Part shown: in pieces, positions 27,749-37,780 of the stretch
Position numbering within the stretch: the stretch's first letter is position 1
Layout: every line of letters begins with the position of its first letter
NCBI GenBank assembly: GCA_902796805.1
Contig: CADBQG010000028.1
Span: 59,536 to 123,535 of the forward strand
DNA length: 64,000 nucleotides
Reading direction: 5' to 3'
From: an uncultured Bacteroidota bacterium
GTDB taxonomy: Bacteria; Bacteroidota; Bacteroidia; Bacteroidales; WCHB1-69
Position numbers and translations under genes: made by a program
The notes under the pieces: model-generated
What the model saw: the letters and a program-made list of their open reading frames with translations, nothing else
Databases searched by the model: none
Told to the model about the DNA's origin: nothing

Positions 27749-28318
27749 ATGGAAAACAAGAACATTGTAATTGAAGAGCTCAAAGATTCAAAGGCCCTGT
27801 TGGAAGGCCATTTTCTCTTGTCGTCGGGCCGCCACAGCGACCGCTACTGCCAGTGTGCAAAGCTTCTGCAATATCCTGAAAAAGCGGAGAGGGTTGTAGA
27901 AGTCATCGCGAGCCAAGTCAAGGGCCTGGGCATCGACATGGTCGTGGGTCCGGCCATGGGTGGCATAATAGTGGCCTACGAGCTGGGTCGTCAGCTTGGC
28001 GTGCCGGCGATATTCACCGAGCGCGTCGACAACGTGATGACCCTCCGTCGCGGCTTCGAAGTGGGTGAAGGCATGAGGCTGCTAATCTCCGAAGACGTAG
28101 TGACTACCGGCAAGTCGTCGCTCGAGACCATCGAGGTGCTGAAGTCTTTTGGCGCGGAGGTTGTGGGCGTTGCATGTATCGCCGACCGCAGCGACGGCTC
28201 ATTCCCCTACCCCATTTTCAGTGCCACGAAACTCGACATACAGAGCTGGGGCGCCGACGATTGCCCGCTCTGCAAGAATGGCGTTCCTTTTGTGAAACCC
28301 GGAAGCCGGAAAATGTAA
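27749..28318 (+). CDS. pyrE: Orotate phosphoribosyltransferase
   Basis: Makes OMP from orotate and PRPP in pyrimidine synthesis. The 189-aa sequence has [34 protein letters not shown], the [13 protein letters not shown] catalytic loop, and the PRPP-binding motif [17 protein letters not shown] near residue 115. This length and the loop order match bacterial PyrE. It is a single gene with its own promoter and terminator, just upstream of atpHAG. Confidence 0.95.
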   Translation: MENKNIVIEELKDSKALLEGHFLLSSGRHSDRYCQCAKLLQYPEKAERVVEVIASQVKGLGIDMVVGPAMGGIIVAYELGRQLGVPAIFTERVDNVMTLRRGFEVGEGMRLLISEDVVTTGKSSLETIEVLKSFGAEVVGVACIADRSDGSFPYPIFSATKLDIQSWGADDCPLCKNGVPFVKPGSRKM

Positions 28319-28343
28319 GTGTTTTGTTTTCAACTCTTTCATT

Positions 28344-28376
28344 AAAGCGCGGAACAAAATGAGTCTGCGCTTTTTT
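28344..28376 (+). terminator. Intrinsic terminator after pyrE
   Basis: Stem AAAGCGC/GCGCTTT (28344-28350 with 28367-28373), long loop, followed by T residues. It separates pyrE from the atp promoter. Confidence 0.65.
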
Positions 28377-28393
28377 GCTATCGAAAAATAATG

Positions 28394-28401
28394 TATATTT
28401 G
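28394..28401 (+). promoter_or_regulatory. Promoter -7 box for atpHAG
   Basis: TATATTTG followed by CCGC, 21 bases before the atpH ATG. Confidence 0.7.
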
Positions 28402-28422
28402 CCGCGCATTAAAGAATAGTTG

Positions 28423-28980
28423 ATGAAAAATCCGAGATTATCACACAGATACGCCAAAGCCCTCCTTGACTTCGCCAAAGAGAAAAACAAGACGGAAGAA
28501 GTCTTCAACGACATGTCGCTGCTCGACAAAACATTGGGCGAGAACCGCGACCTACAGCTTTTCCTGCGTAACCCAATCGTGGAGCCAAAACAGAAACACA
28601 GCGTTTTTGAAAGCGTCTTCAACGGCTCGCTCGACGAGGTCACCTACAAATTCCTCGAAGTGCTTCTGAAACAGAAGCGTGAGCCGGGTCTCGACCTGGT
28701 GTGCAAGGAGTTCGTGAAGCTCTACAACACCGAGAACAACATCAAAGAGGCGACAATAACCACGGCCCAGCCACTCAGCGAGGAGCTTCGCAACAAGGTT
28801 GCCGGCGTGCTGGCCGCGCAGACCGGGGCGAAAATCATCCTCAAAGAGAAGGTGAGTCCGGACATTGTGGGCGGGTTCGTCATCCAGATCGACGACCACT
28901 ATCTCGACCATAGCGTGGTGTCTAAGATCAACAAGCTCAAGCAGGAATTTTCACAGAACATATTTCAAGTACAATTTTAA
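28423..28980 (+). CDS. atpH: ATP synthase F1 subunit delta
   Basis: The 185-aa delta subunit links the F1 head to the peripheral stalk. The N-terminal bundle ([26 protein letters not shown]), the [21 protein letters not shown] block and the C-terminal [38 protein letters not shown] segment with the family GGFVIxIDD signature are visible. I use the ATG at 28423; an adjacent TTG upstream is unlikely. It is the first gene of a three-gene F1 cluster; atpB, atpE and atpF, which usually precede it, are absent. Confidence 0.93.
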   Translation: MKNPRLSHRYAKALLDFAKEKNKTEEVFNDMSLLDKTLGENRDLQLFLRNPIVEPKQKHSVFESVFNGSLDEVTYKFLEVLLKQKREPGLDLVCKEFVKLYNTENNIKEATITTAQPLSEELRNKVAGVLAAQTGAKIILKEKVSPDIVGGFVIQIDDHYLDHSVVSKINKLKQEFSQNIFQVQF

Positions 28981-28991
28981 CAAGCATACAA

Positions 28992-30581
28992 ATGGCAGAG
29001 ATAAAACCATCAGAAGTTACTTCGATATTGCGCAGCCAACTCCAGAACTTCAACCAGAAGGCGGAGATGGAGGAGGTTGGCACTGTGCTGCTCGTGGGCG
29101 ACGGCATCGCCCGTGTGTACGGGCTGCAGAACGTCCGTTCGGGCGAGATTGTTGTCTTCAGCACGAAGACCGGCGACGAGATAACCGGCATCGCCCTGAA
29201 CCTGGAGGAGGACAACGTGGGCGTAGTGCTGCTCGGCGACTCCAAGTCGCTCAATGAGGGCGACATCTGCAAGCGCACCGGGAGGATAGCGTCGATAAAG
29301 GCCGGCGAGGGACTCCTCGGACGCGTCGTGAACACGCTTGGCGAACCGATAGACGGCAAGGGGCCTGTTGAGGGCGACCTCTACGAGATGCCCATTGAGC
29401 GCAAAGCGCCGGGCGTGATCTTCCGTCAGCCCGTGAAAGAGCCTCTTCAGACCGGAATCAAGGCCGTTGACGCCATGATACCGATAGGCCGCGGCCAGCG
29501 AGAGCTCATCATCGGCGACCGCCAGACAGGAAAGACCGCGATAGCCATCGACACCATTATAAACCAGAAGTCGTTCTACGAACAAGGCAACCCCGTGTAC
29601 TGTATCTATGTCGCAGTGGGACAGAAGGGCTCGTCGGTTGCGGCCCTCGTGAAGACCCTAACGGAGCGCGGTGCGATGCCTTACACCATAGTTGTTACTG
29701 CCACGGCGTCAGACGCCGCCGCCATGCAGTTCTACGCACCGTTTGCCGGGGCAGCCATCGGCGAGTACTTCCGCGACACCGGGCGCAACGCCCTCATAAT
29801 CTACGACGACCTGTCGAAGCAGGCCGTGGCATACCGCGAGGTGTCGCTGCTGCTCAGGCGACCGCCCGGACGCGAGGCCTACCCGGGCGACGTGTTCTAC
29901 CTCCACTCCAGACTGCTGGAGCGCGCAGCCAAGATAATCGAATCCGACGAGATCGCCGCAACAATGAACGACCTGCCCGAATCTGTGCGGCCGGTTGTTA
30001 AAGGCGGCGGGTCGCTCACCGCACTGCCCATCATCGAGACACAGGCCGGCGACGTGTCGGCATACATCCCCACCAACGTGATATCCATCACCGACGGGCA
30101 GATTTTCCTCGAGACCTCGCTGTTCAACGCTGGCGTGCGCCCGGCTATCAACGTGGGCATCTCGGTTTCGCGCGTCGGCGGAAACGCCCAGATCAAGTCG
30201 ATGAAAAAAGTCGCAGGCACCCTGAAACTCGACCAGGCCCAGTACCGCGAGATGGAGTCGTTCGCCAAGTTCGGCTCCGACGTGGACGCCGCCACGCAGT
30301 TCATCCTCGACAAGGGCATCCGCAACGTGGAAATCCTGAAACAGCCGCAATACGCCCCCTACAAGGTTGAGGAGCAGATAGCTATAATCTTCTGCGGATC
30401 GCGCGGACTGCTGCAGTCTGTACCGGTTGCCAACATCAGGAACTTCGAGACCGAATACCTCTCGTTCCTGCGAAAAAAACACAAAGACACTCTCGACACG
30501 CTGGCTTCTGGTAAGATTGACGACGCCATAATGCAGACCCTCACCGATGTCTGCAAGGAGGTGGCAAAAAAATACGAGTAA
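28992..30581 (+). CDS. atpA: ATP synthase F1 subunit alpha
   Basis: The 529-aa alpha subunit carries the non-catalytic nucleotide site. P-loop [14 protein letters not shown] near residue 175, [48 protein letters not shown] including the alpha signature, and the [14 protein letters not shown] segment are present. It starts 11 bases after atpH and ends 2 bases before atpG. The bacterial-type N-terminal domain ([15 protein letters not shown]) is intact. Confidence 0.97.
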   Translation: MAEIKPSEVTSILRSQLQNFNQKAEMEEVGTVLLVGDGIARVYGLQNVRSGEIVVFSTKTGDEITGIALNLEEDNVGVVLLGDSKSLNEGDICKRTGRIASIKAGEGLLGRVVNTLGEPIDGKGPVEGDLYEMPIERKAPGVIFRQPVKEPLQTGIKAVDAMIPIGRGQRELIIGDRQTGKTAIAIDTIINQKSFYEQGNPVYCIYVAVGQKGSSVAALVKTLTERGAMPYTIVVTATASDAAAMQFYAPFAGAAIGEYFRDTGRNALIIYDDLSKQAVAYREVSLLLRRPPGREAYPGDVFYLHSRLLERAAKIIESDEIAATMNDLPESVRPVVKGGGSLTALPIIETQAGDVSAYIPTNVISITDGQIFLETSLFNAGVRPAINVGISVSRVGGNAQIKSMKKVAGTLKLDQAQYREMESFAKFGSDVDAATQFILDKGIRNVEILKQPQYAPYKVEEQIAIIFCGSRGLLQSVPVANIRNFETEYLSFLRKKHKDTLDTLASGKIDDAIMQTLTDVCKEVAKKYE

Positions 30582-30583
30582 CC

Positions 30584-31462
30584 ATGGGTAACCTCAAAGA
30601 AATAAGAACGCGCATAGCGTCCATCGAGTCAACGCAGAAAATCACCGGCTCCATGAAGCTCGTGTCGGCGGCCAAGCTCCGCAGGGCGCAGACTTCAATC
30701 CAGCATCTGAGGCCCTACTCAATGAAACTCAACGAGATACTCGGGAACTTGGCCTCATCCAACGTCAACACCGAGGCTTTCCCGCTGTTTGAGGAAAGAA
30801 CGCCCGAGAAGGTCAACATCGTGATCATAACTTCCAACAAGGGTCTCTGCGGCGCGTTCAACTCGAACATCGTAAAGACTGTAAAGAGCCTCATTGAGGA
30901 GAAGTTCTCTGAACAGAACGCCGCCGGCAACCTGAGCCTCACGTGCTTCGGCAAGAAGGGCTACGAACAACTTTCGCGGCTATATCCTGTGAGGTTGTAC
31001 GATGAGAAGCTGCTCGACAAGCTGGACTTTGCCAGTGTTGCCGAAATCGCCGACTCGCTGACCAACTCGTTCCTGAATCGTGAGCTCGACAAAGTGGTTG
31101 TGGTTTATAACCAATTCCTGAACGCAGCAACGCAAAGGATAACTGTGGAGGACTTCTTGCCCGTAGCCACGATAGCAGGCGAGGACTCGACTGCCACGAA
31201 CAGCGACTATATCATAGAGCCATCCGCAGAAAAACTTCTCGGGGAACTTATTCCGAAAATTCTCCGCACTCAGCTGTTCAAGACTTTCTCCGACTCGCTC
31301 GCCTCCGAGCACGGTGCAAGGATGATATCGATGACCAAGGCCACCGACAACGCCACAGAAATTCTCCGCGACCTGCGGCTGAAATACAACAACGCCCGAC
31401 AGTCGTCGATTACAAACGAGCTCATAGAGATAGTGAGCGGAGCTAACGCACTTAACGGATAA
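30584..31462 (+). CDS. atpG: ATP synthase F1 subunit gamma
   Basis: The 292-aa central-stalk subunit. N-terminal coiled coil LKEIRTRIASIESTQKITGSMKLVSAAKLRRAQ, the SNKGLCGAFNSNIVK core, and the C-terminal ASEHGARMISMTKATDNATEILRDLRLKYNNARQSSITNELIEIVSGANAL are all present. It ends the cluster; the beta and epsilon subunits (atpD, atpC), which often follow, are replaced by fumC 12 bases later. That short spacing suggests fumC is cotranscribed with the ATP synthase genes. Confidence 0.96.
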   Translation: MGNLKEIRTRIASIESTQKITGSMKLVSAAKLRRAQTSIQHLRPYSMKLNEILGNLASSNVNTEAFPLFEERTPEKVNIVIITSNKGLCGAFNSNIVKTVKSLIEEKFSEQNAAGNLSLTCFGKKGYEQLSRLYPVRLYDEKLLDKLDFASVAEIADSLTNSFLNRELDKVVVVYNQFLNAATQRITVEDFLPVATIAGEDSTATNSDYIIEPSAEKLLGELIPKILRTQLFKTFSDSLASEHGARMISMTKATDNATEILRDLRLKYNNARQSSITNELIEIVSGANALNG

Positions 31463-31474
31463 TTTTTCACAGCT

Positions 31475-32845
31475 ATGGACTACAGGATAGAGAAAGACAC
31501 CCTTGGCGAGATGAGGGTTGAGAGCGACAAACTCTGGGGTGCGCAGACACAGCGCGCGATGGAGAATTTCGTGATAGGCAAGAAAAAGATGCCTATCGAG
31601 ATCATATACGGCATAGTGACGGCCAAGAAGGCTGCCGCCTGCGCCAACCACGACTGCGGTGTCCTCGACAAGGAGAGACGCGATCTCATAGTGAGGGTTT
31701 GCGACGAGATTCTCTCAGGGATGTGGGACGAGCACTTCCCGCTGCACATCTGGCAGACAGGGTCGGGCACGCAGACCAACATGAACGTGAACGAGGTCAT
31801 TGCCCACCGCGCACAGCAACTCCGCGGCGGCGAGCTCACAGACTACCCCCTCTTCCTGTCCCCTAACGACGACGTGAACAAGTCGCAGTCAACAAACGAC
31901 ATCTTCCCTACTGGTATGCGCATAGCCACAACACGGAGCATCATCACGCGCACAATACCTGCCATCGAAAACATGATGGCCACCTACCGCGACAAGATAT
32001 CCGAATTTGATGGCATCATGAAAATAGGCCGAACTCACCTGATGGACGCCACACCACTCTCCCTTTCCGACGAACTTTCGGGACACCTGTCGCAATTGGA
32101 GCATGGACTGGAGGTCATCAAGTTCAGCCTCAGGCACCTTATGGAGCTTCCCATCGGGGGTACCGCCGTGGGCAACGGCATCAATGCCCCGAAAGGCTAC
32201 GACGCGGCCGCTCTCAACTACATCAACGAGTTCACCGGACTTCAGTTCACAAACACGCCCAACAAGATAGAGGCTATGGCCACCCACGACTCGCTGAGCG
32301 AGATGTCAGGCGCGTTCAAACGAATTGCCGTGTCGCTCATGAAGATAGCCAACGACTTCAGACTGCTGAACTCGGGCCCGCGCTGCGGCCTTGGCGAAGT
32401 TGTGCTTCCCGCCAACGAGCCAGGCTCGTCGATAATGCCAGGGAAGGTGAACCCGACACAATGCGAGGCACTCTCGCAGGTATGCTGCCAGGTCATAGGC
32501 AACGACGTGGCGATAACCACCGGCGCAATGCAGGGGCATCTCCAACTCAATGTGTTCATGCCGCTTATAGGCAGGAACCTCCTGCAGTCGTCCCGTCTGC
32601 TTGCCGATGTAATCAACTCTTTCAACGACCACTGTCTCAAAGGCATACAACCCAACATCGACAGAATCTCAATGCATCTGAACAACTCTCTGATGCTCGT
32701 CACAAAACTCAACCCGCATATCGGATACTACAACTCGGCAAAAATCGCGCAGCACGCCCACGAGAACAACCTCACACTTCGCGAAGCAGCATTGGAACTG
32801 AAACTCGTAACCCCTGAGGACTTCGACGAATGGATGCGGCTATAG
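31475..32845 (+). CDS. fumC: Fumarate hydratase, class II
   Basis: Converts fumarate and malate in the TCA or reductive branch; oxygen-tolerant and Fe-S-free. The 456-aa enzyme has LGEMRVESDKLWGAQTQRA, TGSGTQTNMNVNEVIAHRA, SQSTNDIFPTGMRI, GRTHLMDATPL and the superfamily signature GSSIMPGKVNPTQCE near residue 320. Length and motifs distinguish it from aspartase by eye only weakly, but the PTQCEALSQV context and N-terminus fit fumarase. It follows atpG by 12 bases. Confidence 0.94.
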   Translation: MDYRIEKDTLGEMRVESDKLWGAQTQRAMENFVIGKKKMPIEIIYGIVTAKKAAACANHDCGVLDKERRDLIVRVCDEILSGMWDEHFPLHIWQTGSGTQTNMNVNEVIAHRAQQLRGGELTDYPLFLSPNDDVNKSQSTNDIFPTGMRIATTRSIITRTIPAIENMMATYRDKISEFDGIMKIGRTHLMDATPLSLSDELSGHLSQLEHGLEVIKFSLRHLMELPIGGTAVGNGINAPKGYDAAALNYINEFTGLQFTNTPNKIEAMATHDSLSEMSGAFKRIAVSLMKIANDFRLLNSGPRCGLGEVVLPANEPGSSIMPGKVNPTQCEALSQVCCQVIGNDVAITTGAMQGHLQLNVFMPLIGRNLLQSSRLLADVINSFNDHCLKGIQPNIDRISMHLNNSLMLVTKLNPHIGYYNSAKIAQHAHENNLTLREAALELKLVTPEDFDEWMRL

Positions 32846-32873
32846 GTACACACTGCTATCGTCATGACGCACA

Positions 32874-33593
32874 GTGATGAGAAAAAAGAAAGAGACTGAG
32901 AGCTTCCTGACGCTGGACTCGTTCGGGTCGGCGAAGAATTACTGGGCGGCGTGGGTCGCCTCGCGGCTCGGCAACTACCCTTTCGCCAATTCTCTTTCAA
33001 GATCCTTCTCGCGCAATGGTTCTTTTATTGGCAACATATCGATACCTTTCTCCGGCGACGAGCTCCACTTTCCTGTCTATTCCACGTGCTTCAACGACGA
33101 ATTCTCCGTGTTTCTCACTGTTGTCTCAAACAAAACAAACCTCTCGCCGCAAACCTCGTCAAAACTCGACAACCCCCTTTTCGGAGGACTTCTTTTCGAG
33201 GACGAGTACCATATCTTCAACAACGAGGGACTTGCCAAGGTTGAGTCGTCGTTTTCCGGCGCCGACTACATACTGCTCCTGTCTGCAGACAACTGCTTCG
33301 ACCAGGACGAATACGTGAAGGAGATCTGCGCGTCGGACTGCTTCAGGATAATACTGTCAGGCACGCCGGAATCGGTGTCGGCCAGCCAGAAGAAAAGAAA
33401 AGCTTTTCTCGACTTCCTGCAGTTCCTCTTCTACGAGACCGAATCGATGACCGCGGAGTTCAGATACAAGAAACTGCGCACTGCCCTTCACCAGAGAATG
33501 TCGGTGTCGGAGAAAAACTATGAAAAGCTGAAATACCCCGTTGAAGACACCAGGACGATAACAAGTCCGTATCTTCGCCGCGAAGACTTTTGA
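32874..33593 (+). CDS. Protein of unknown function, 239 aa
   Basis: I do not recognise a family. The protein has no signal peptide or membrane segment. It starts MMRKKKETESFLTLDSFGSAKNYW, has a central region rich in beta strands (FPVYSTCFNDEFSVFLTVVSN, GADYILLLSADNCFDQDEY) and a basic helical C-terminal part (SQKKRKAFLDFLQFLFYE, TAEFRYKKLRTALHQRMS). It lies 28 bases after fumC and 28 bases before the GNAT gene, so it is probably cotranscribed. Codon use matches its neighbours. Confidence 0.65.
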   Translation: MMRKKKETESFLTLDSFGSAKNYWAAWVASRLGNYPFANSLSRSFSRNGSFIGNISIPFSGDELHFPVYSTCFNDEFSVFLTVVSNKTNLSPQTSSKLDNPLFGGLLFEDEYHIFNNEGLAKVESSFSGADYILLLSADNCFDQDEYVKEICASDCFRIILSGTPESVSASQKKRKAFLDFLQFLFYETESMTAEFRYKKLRTALHQRMSVSEKNYEKLKYPVEDTRTITSPYLRREDF

Positions 33594-33621
33594 AATCAAC
33601 AAATATCAAGAAAAAAACAAT

Positions 33622-34050
33622 ATGCAAGAATACAGAATCAGACTGATGAGAGAAGACGACTACGACCGTGTGTACGAATTGTGGTCGGTAACAGAAGGCA
33701 TGGCCTTGCGGAGCTATGACGACTCGGCCGAGGGCATAGCCAAGTTCTTGAAGAAGAACCCGAATTCAAACTTTGTGGCCGAGATGGGCGACGAGATCGT
33801 GGGTGTCATCATGTGCGGAATGGACGGGCGGCGTGCCTACATATACCACACCGTGGTGAGAAAAGACCTGCGGCAGCAGGGCATCGGAAAGTCGCTGCTG
33901 CGCGCCGTCTATCACGCCATAGAGGCCGAAGGCATAAAGAAGAACGGTCTTCTCGTGCTCAAGGACAACGAGATTGGAAACACTTTCTGGCGTATGCAGG
34001 GCTGGACCGAGCGGGTTGACCTCAACTACTACAGCAAAAACAACGACTGA
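33622..34050 (+). CDS. GNAT family N-acetyltransferase
   Basis: The 142-aa single-domain acetyltransferase has the GNAT core: YRIRLMREDDYDRVYELW at the start, the strand VGVIMCGMDGRRAYIYHTVVRKDLRQQGIGKSLLRAVYHAIE carrying motif A (RQQGIGKSL, acetyl-CoA pyrophosphate loop), and NTFWRMQGWTERVDLNYYSK at the end. The pattern resembles RimI/YpeA-like enzymes; the substrate is unknown. It is followed 13 bases later by the Big_5 lipoprotein gene. Confidence 0.88.
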   Translation: MQEYRIRLMREDDYDRVYELWSVTEGMALRSYDDSAEGIAKFLKKNPNSNFVAEMGDEIVGVIMCGMDGRRAYIYHTVVRKDLRQQGIGKSLLRAVYHAIEAEGIKKNGLLVLKDNEIGNTFWRMQGWTERVDLNYYSKNND

Positions 34051-34063
34051 CCGGCAAAAGGAA

Positions 34064-35716
34064 ATGCGAGCCTTCAGACTACTATTTCCGCTGCTCTGCG
34101 CTGCGTTGTGCATTTTTGCCTCGTGCGCGAAGATTGTCACTCCCACTGGTGGAGAGAGAGATTCCGAGCCACCGAAAATCCTTGCCGTGGCGCCATCTCA
34201 GAATTCCGTCAGGTTCAGCGGAAACCAAATCAGGATTACTTTCGACGAGTATTTCACTCTGAACAATCCTACGGAAAACATCCTTGTCTCGCCGCCCCTC
34301 TCAAAATCACCGGAATACACCGTCAATGGCAAAACATTGGTAATCAAGCTTAAAGACACACTACAACCGGCAACCACATACAACTTTCTCTTCTCTAATG
34401 CCATAAAGGACTACCACGAAGGCAACGCCATCGGCATGTTCCACTACAGCTTCACCACGGGCGACAGCATAGACGAGTTCACAATCAGGGGAAGCATTGC
34501 TGACGCCCGCACCCTCGAACCGGTGAAAGACATGTTCGTGATGCTCTACAAAGACCTCGCTGACTCTCTTCCCTTGACAACACTTCCGAACTATATTACA
34601 AAAACCAACGACAGGGGGCTATTCGCATTCAACAACGTTTCGTCGGGACAGTTCAGGATTTTCGCCCTGAAAGACGGAAACTCCAATCTCAAGCACGACC
34701 TCATCAGCGAAGAAATAGCCTTTCTCGACGCGCCTGTTGAATCGTACAGAGTTTCTCCCGACAGTGTGCCCGACTCTCTGAAAAAGGATATTCCGGAGAC
34801 TGTTCTGCGTTCATTTGTGGCAGCCGACACCTCGCTGAAACTTTTCAGGCACGAGAACCCCGCCGCAGGAGTGTATCGTTTCCCTTACAACGCGCCAATC
34901 ACCAACTTCACCGCTGAAAGACTGAGTCAGTCTCCTGATTACTTCGAGGTCATAAACGCCTCAAAAGACACAGTAACCTGGTACTTCAAGGATTTGGTGA
35001 AAGACAGCTTGGTCTTTATACTGAACGCCGATAGACGTACAGACACCGTGGCGCTTCTTCCGTTCAAACCAAAGCAGCAGACTGGCAGAAACCGGAGCAA
35101 GGTTGATAACAAACTCTCCGTAACAGCCTTGAACAAAGGCGAGTGCAATGCACCCCTCACACTGCAGTTCCCCTACCCGGTCAGGCCAATAGACTCTTTC
35201 GACATTTTGGTCTGCACAAAAGAGAAAGACCGGAACGACACCGTTTTGAAGAGATTTTCGATCCCGGACTCACTTGTGATGCAAATCCCCATGGAATTGG
35301 AATATTCAGAGAAAAAGTCGTACACCGTTTTAATAAGAGACTCTGTGTTCTGGGGCTACAACAACCTCACAAACGACTCGCTGAAGATAGAGTTCGTGGC
35401 AAAGTCGCAGAAAGACTACGGCTCATTGACTATGCACTACAAAATCCCGCAGGACGGCAAAAACTACATAGCAACGCTTTACAAGGGCGGTACAGAATTG
35501 TCAAGGAAGACACTCAAAACTTCAGAAACAGTGGACTACGCGTACCTTGCGCCCGACTCATACAGAATAGTTGTGTTCTGCGACGAGAACGGGAACGGAC
35601 GGTGGGATGCCGGCGACTACCAGACAAAGCGGCAGCCGGAGAAAACTTACATATTCCCAAATCAGATAGCTATAAGGGCATACTGGGAAAGCGAGGAGAC
35701 TTTCGACTTGCGCTAA
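34064..35716 (+). CDS. Lipoprotein with Ig-like (Big_5) domain
   Basis: The 550-aa protein has a lipoprotein signal peptide (MRAFRLLFPLLCAALCIFASC) directly followed by AKIVTPTGGERDSEPPKILAVAPSQNSVRF, the Big_5 Ig-like domain start common in Bacteroidota. The rest is beta-rich. The C-terminus GNGRWDAGDYQTKRQPEKTYIFPNQIAIRAYWESEETFDL is typical of this widespread family. It should be anchored in the outer membrane or face the surface. ATG 34064 is chosen because the signal peptide begins there; the longer frame overlaps the acetyltransferase gene. Function unknown. Confidence 0.85.
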   Translation: MRAFRLLFPLLCAALCIFASCAKIVTPTGGERDSEPPKILAVAPSQNSVRFSGNQIRITFDEYFTLNNPTENILVSPPLSKSPEYTVNGKTLVIKLKDTLQPATTYNFLFSNAIKDYHEGNAIGMFHYSFTTGDSIDEFTIRGSIADARTLEPVKDMFVMLYKDLADSLPLTTLPNYITKTNDRGLFAFNNVSSGQFRIFALKDGNSNLKHDLISEEIAFLDAPVESYRVSPDSVPDSLKKDIPETVLRSFVAADTSLKLFRHENPAAGVYRFPYNAPITNFTAERLSQSPDYFEVINASKDTVTWYFKDLVKDSLVFILNADRRTDTVALLPFKPKQQTGRNRSKVDNKLSVTALNKGECNAPLTLQFPYPVRPIDSFDILVCTKEKDRNDTVLKRFSIPDSLVMQIPMELEYSEKKSYTVLIRDSVFWGYNNLTNDSLKIEFVAKSQKDYGSLTMHYKIPQDGKNYIATLYKGGTELSRKTLKTSETVDYAYLAPDSYRIVVFCDENGNGRWDAGDYQTKRQPEKTYIFPNQIAIRAYWESEETFDLR

Positions 35717-35723
35717 AGGGTCG

Positions 35724-36374
35724 TCATTGAGGGTATTTAAGCCTGATGTTGTGTGCCATAAACTGAGCGATCTGCTCAGTAGTGAAGGGTGACACTTTAA
35801 GCACGCAGTCGTAGTTGCGCGCGTCGTACCTCGAAGTCTTGGCGAAGGCTTTCGTGAAATTCTCGCGAGAGTTGTCGTATTCCTCAATCTCCTTCCTTGC
35901 AGCCTCTTCGTCAAGGCCATGCTTTTCCATTATTCTCTTGAGCCTTGAATCGTAATCGGCTATCAAAAAAATCCTGATGGCGTTTGGATTATCCTTGAAA
36001 ATGTGGAACCCTGTCCTTCCCACGATGATACAAGACTCCTTTTCGGCGAGCTCGCGCAGGATCTTCGACTCGGCCTCGTAGAGTTCCATTGATGAAATCT
36101 CACGGTTGATGGCTGTCAATTGTCTGCCGCCCGTGTAGGCAGCAACGCTGGCGTGCTGGCTATAGAACCTGCAGAACTCGCTCCACCAGTTCACCTTCTT
36201 GGCCTTTATGCGTTCAATCTCGTCATTCGACAGATTGTATTGTTCGGTGAGGGAGGCCACTATCGACTTGTCGTAAACCTTTACTCCAAGCAGTTCGCCA
36301 AGTCTAATGGCAATCTCCCTTCCTCCAGACCCGAACTCTCGGTTTACTGTAATAACAAACTTGGTGTTTTCCAT
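35724..36374 (-). CDS. Cytidylate-kinase-like family protein
   Basis: A 216-aa P-loop kinase-like protein. It begins MENTKFVITVNREFGSGGREIAIRLGELLGVKVYD with the phosphate loop GSGGREI, has ESCIIVGRTGFHIF and the LIADYDSRLKRIMEKHGLDEEAARKEIEEYDNSRENF lid region. This is the Pfam 'cytidylate kinase-like' group, separate from CMP kinase (cmk), whose substrate is not established. The -7 box sits 16 bases upstream of the ATG at 36374. Its end converges with the Big_5 lipoprotein gene. Confidence 0.85.
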   Translation of the reverse strand: MENTKFVITVNREFGSGGREIAIRLGELLGVKVYDKSIVASLTEQYNLSNDEIERIKAKKVNWWSEFCRFYSQHASVAAYTGGRQLTAINREISSMELYEAESKILRELAEKESCIIVGRTGFHIFKDNPNAIRIFLIADYDSRLKRIMEKHGLDEEAARKEIEEYDNSRENFTKAFAKTSRYDARNYDCVLKVSPFTTEQIAQFMAHNIRLKYPQ

Positions 36375-36389
36375 AGAAAAAAATTTCTG

Positions 36390-36397
36390 CAAATATA
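36390..36397 (-). promoter_or_regulatory. Promoter -7 box for the cytidylate-kinase-like gene
   Basis: Minus-strand TATATTTG followed by CAG, 16 bases before the ATG. It lies in the short gap to the upstream MATE gene. Confidence 0.7.
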
Positions 36398-36422
36398 TTA
36401 AAAGTCCTGTTATTTTCAACTC

Positions 36423-37763
36423 TCATCTCGCATATTTGTATTTTTCCTTGTATTTATCGAGAAGGAGAGCCGAAAGAAGCAAGGTCGCGACCTCCGCGCA
36501 GAGGACAGAAAACCAGATGCCGTCAACCCCGAACAGAACCGGGAGGAGAAACACGGCTGTAGTCTCGAAAATCAGCGCCCTCGACGTGGAGATAACTGCC
36601 GACAACAGTCCGTTGTTCAGCGCGGTGAAAAAAGCCGAGAAGTAGAAGTTGAAGCCTACGAGCAGATACGACAAACCGTAGATTCTGAACGCCTTGGCAG
36701 TAAGCCTGTGCAGCTCGGCGTCGTAACCTACAAAGAGCTTTGTGAGAGGGGCTGCGAACACCTCCATCATGCCCGAAATGACGATTCCCATTAAGGCTAT
36801 GATCTTAAGACATTTGTGGAAAACATTCCTGAGTTCCTCGTCGTTGCCCGACCCGTAGTTGAAACTGATTATCGGCGACGTTCCGATTGAAAAGCCTAAG
36901 AAAACTGCGAAAAAGATGAACTGCACATACATTATCACACCGTATGCGGCAATGCCGTCTTCACCGAGGAAGCGCATGAGCTGGTAGTTGAAGCACATCG
37001 ACACGATGGTTCCAGAGACGCTGGAGAAGAACTCGCTCAAACCGTTGAACAGCGACTTAAGGAGCGAACGCCAATCGTGTAGCGGAATGGAGAACCTCAG
37101 CCTCGACTTGTTGGGGAGCATGAAATAGACAGCCGGAATCAGCCCGCCGGTTGTCTCCGCAGCAACAGTGGCCCATCCTGCACCTTCAATCCCCATGCCG
37201 AGACGAACAATAAGGAGGTAGTCGAAGAATATGTTCATGACACCGGCAAAGACTGTCACTATAAGTCCGAGCTGTGGCCGCTCGGCAGTAACCATGAATG
37301 GCTGGAAGATGTTCTGCAAGGTGAAGAACGGCAGCGACACCAGGAGAATGCGGCCGTACAGCACGCAATCGTCGAGGAGTTCCCCATCAGCTCCCAGAAT
37401 CTCGGCAACCGGCCCGACAGTGAAAAACCCGACCGCCGAGAACACGCATCCAGAGACGAACCCGCACAAAACAAGCATTGTGAAGACACCCTTGGCCTTC
37501 TCGCTCTTCCCTTCGCCAAGGAACTTGGCCACAAGGGCGCTGCCACCGGTCCCCAACATGAACCCGACAACTGAAAGGAACATCAGATAAGGAAAAACAA
37601 GGTTGACTGCCGCAAAGGAGGCCTTTCCGACAAAATTCGACACAAACACACCGTCAACAACGCTGTATATCGAGGTGAAAATCATCATCAGAACAGACGG
37701 TGCGGCGAACCTGAGCAGCCGTCCGTATCCAAAATGATCCGATAGTTTTATCAGCGAGGACAT
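36423..37763 (-). CDS. MATE family efflux transporter
   Basis: A 446-aa inner-membrane protein with about twelve hydrophobic segments in two pseudo-repeats. It begins with a region rich in VLMMIFTSIYSVVDGVFVSNFVG (typical MATE first helices) and has the GGSALVAKFLGEGKSEKAKGVF motif after helix 3. MATE proteins export cationic compounds against Na+ or H+; the subfamily here looks DinF/NorM-like, and no substrate is indicated. It follows the PG_1098-like methyltransferase by 17 bases in one run. Confidence 0.9.
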   Translation of the reverse strand: MSSLIKLSDHFGYGRLLRFAAPSVLMMIFTSIYSVVDGVFVSNFVGKASFAAVNLVFPYLMFLSVVGFMLGTGGSALVAKFLGEGKSEKAKGVFTMLVLCGFVSGCVFSAVGFFTVGPVAEILGADGELLDDCVLYGRILLVSLPFFTLQNIFQPFMVTAERPQLGLIVTVFAGVMNIFFDYLLIVRLGMGIEGAGWATVAAETTGGLIPAVYFMLPNKSRLRFSIPLHDWRSLLKSLFNGLSEFFSSVSGTIVSMCFNYQLMRFLGEDGIAAYGVIMYVQFIFFAVFLGFSIGTSPIISFNYGSGNDEELRNVFHKCLKIIALMGIVISGMMEVFAAPLTKLFVGYDAELHRLTAKAFRIYGLSYLLVGFNFYFSAFFTALNNGLLSAVISTSRALIFETTAVFLLPVLFGVDGIWFSVLCAEVATLLLSALLLDKYKEKYKYAR

Positions 37764-37780
37764 ATCGATTTGCTGCAGTG

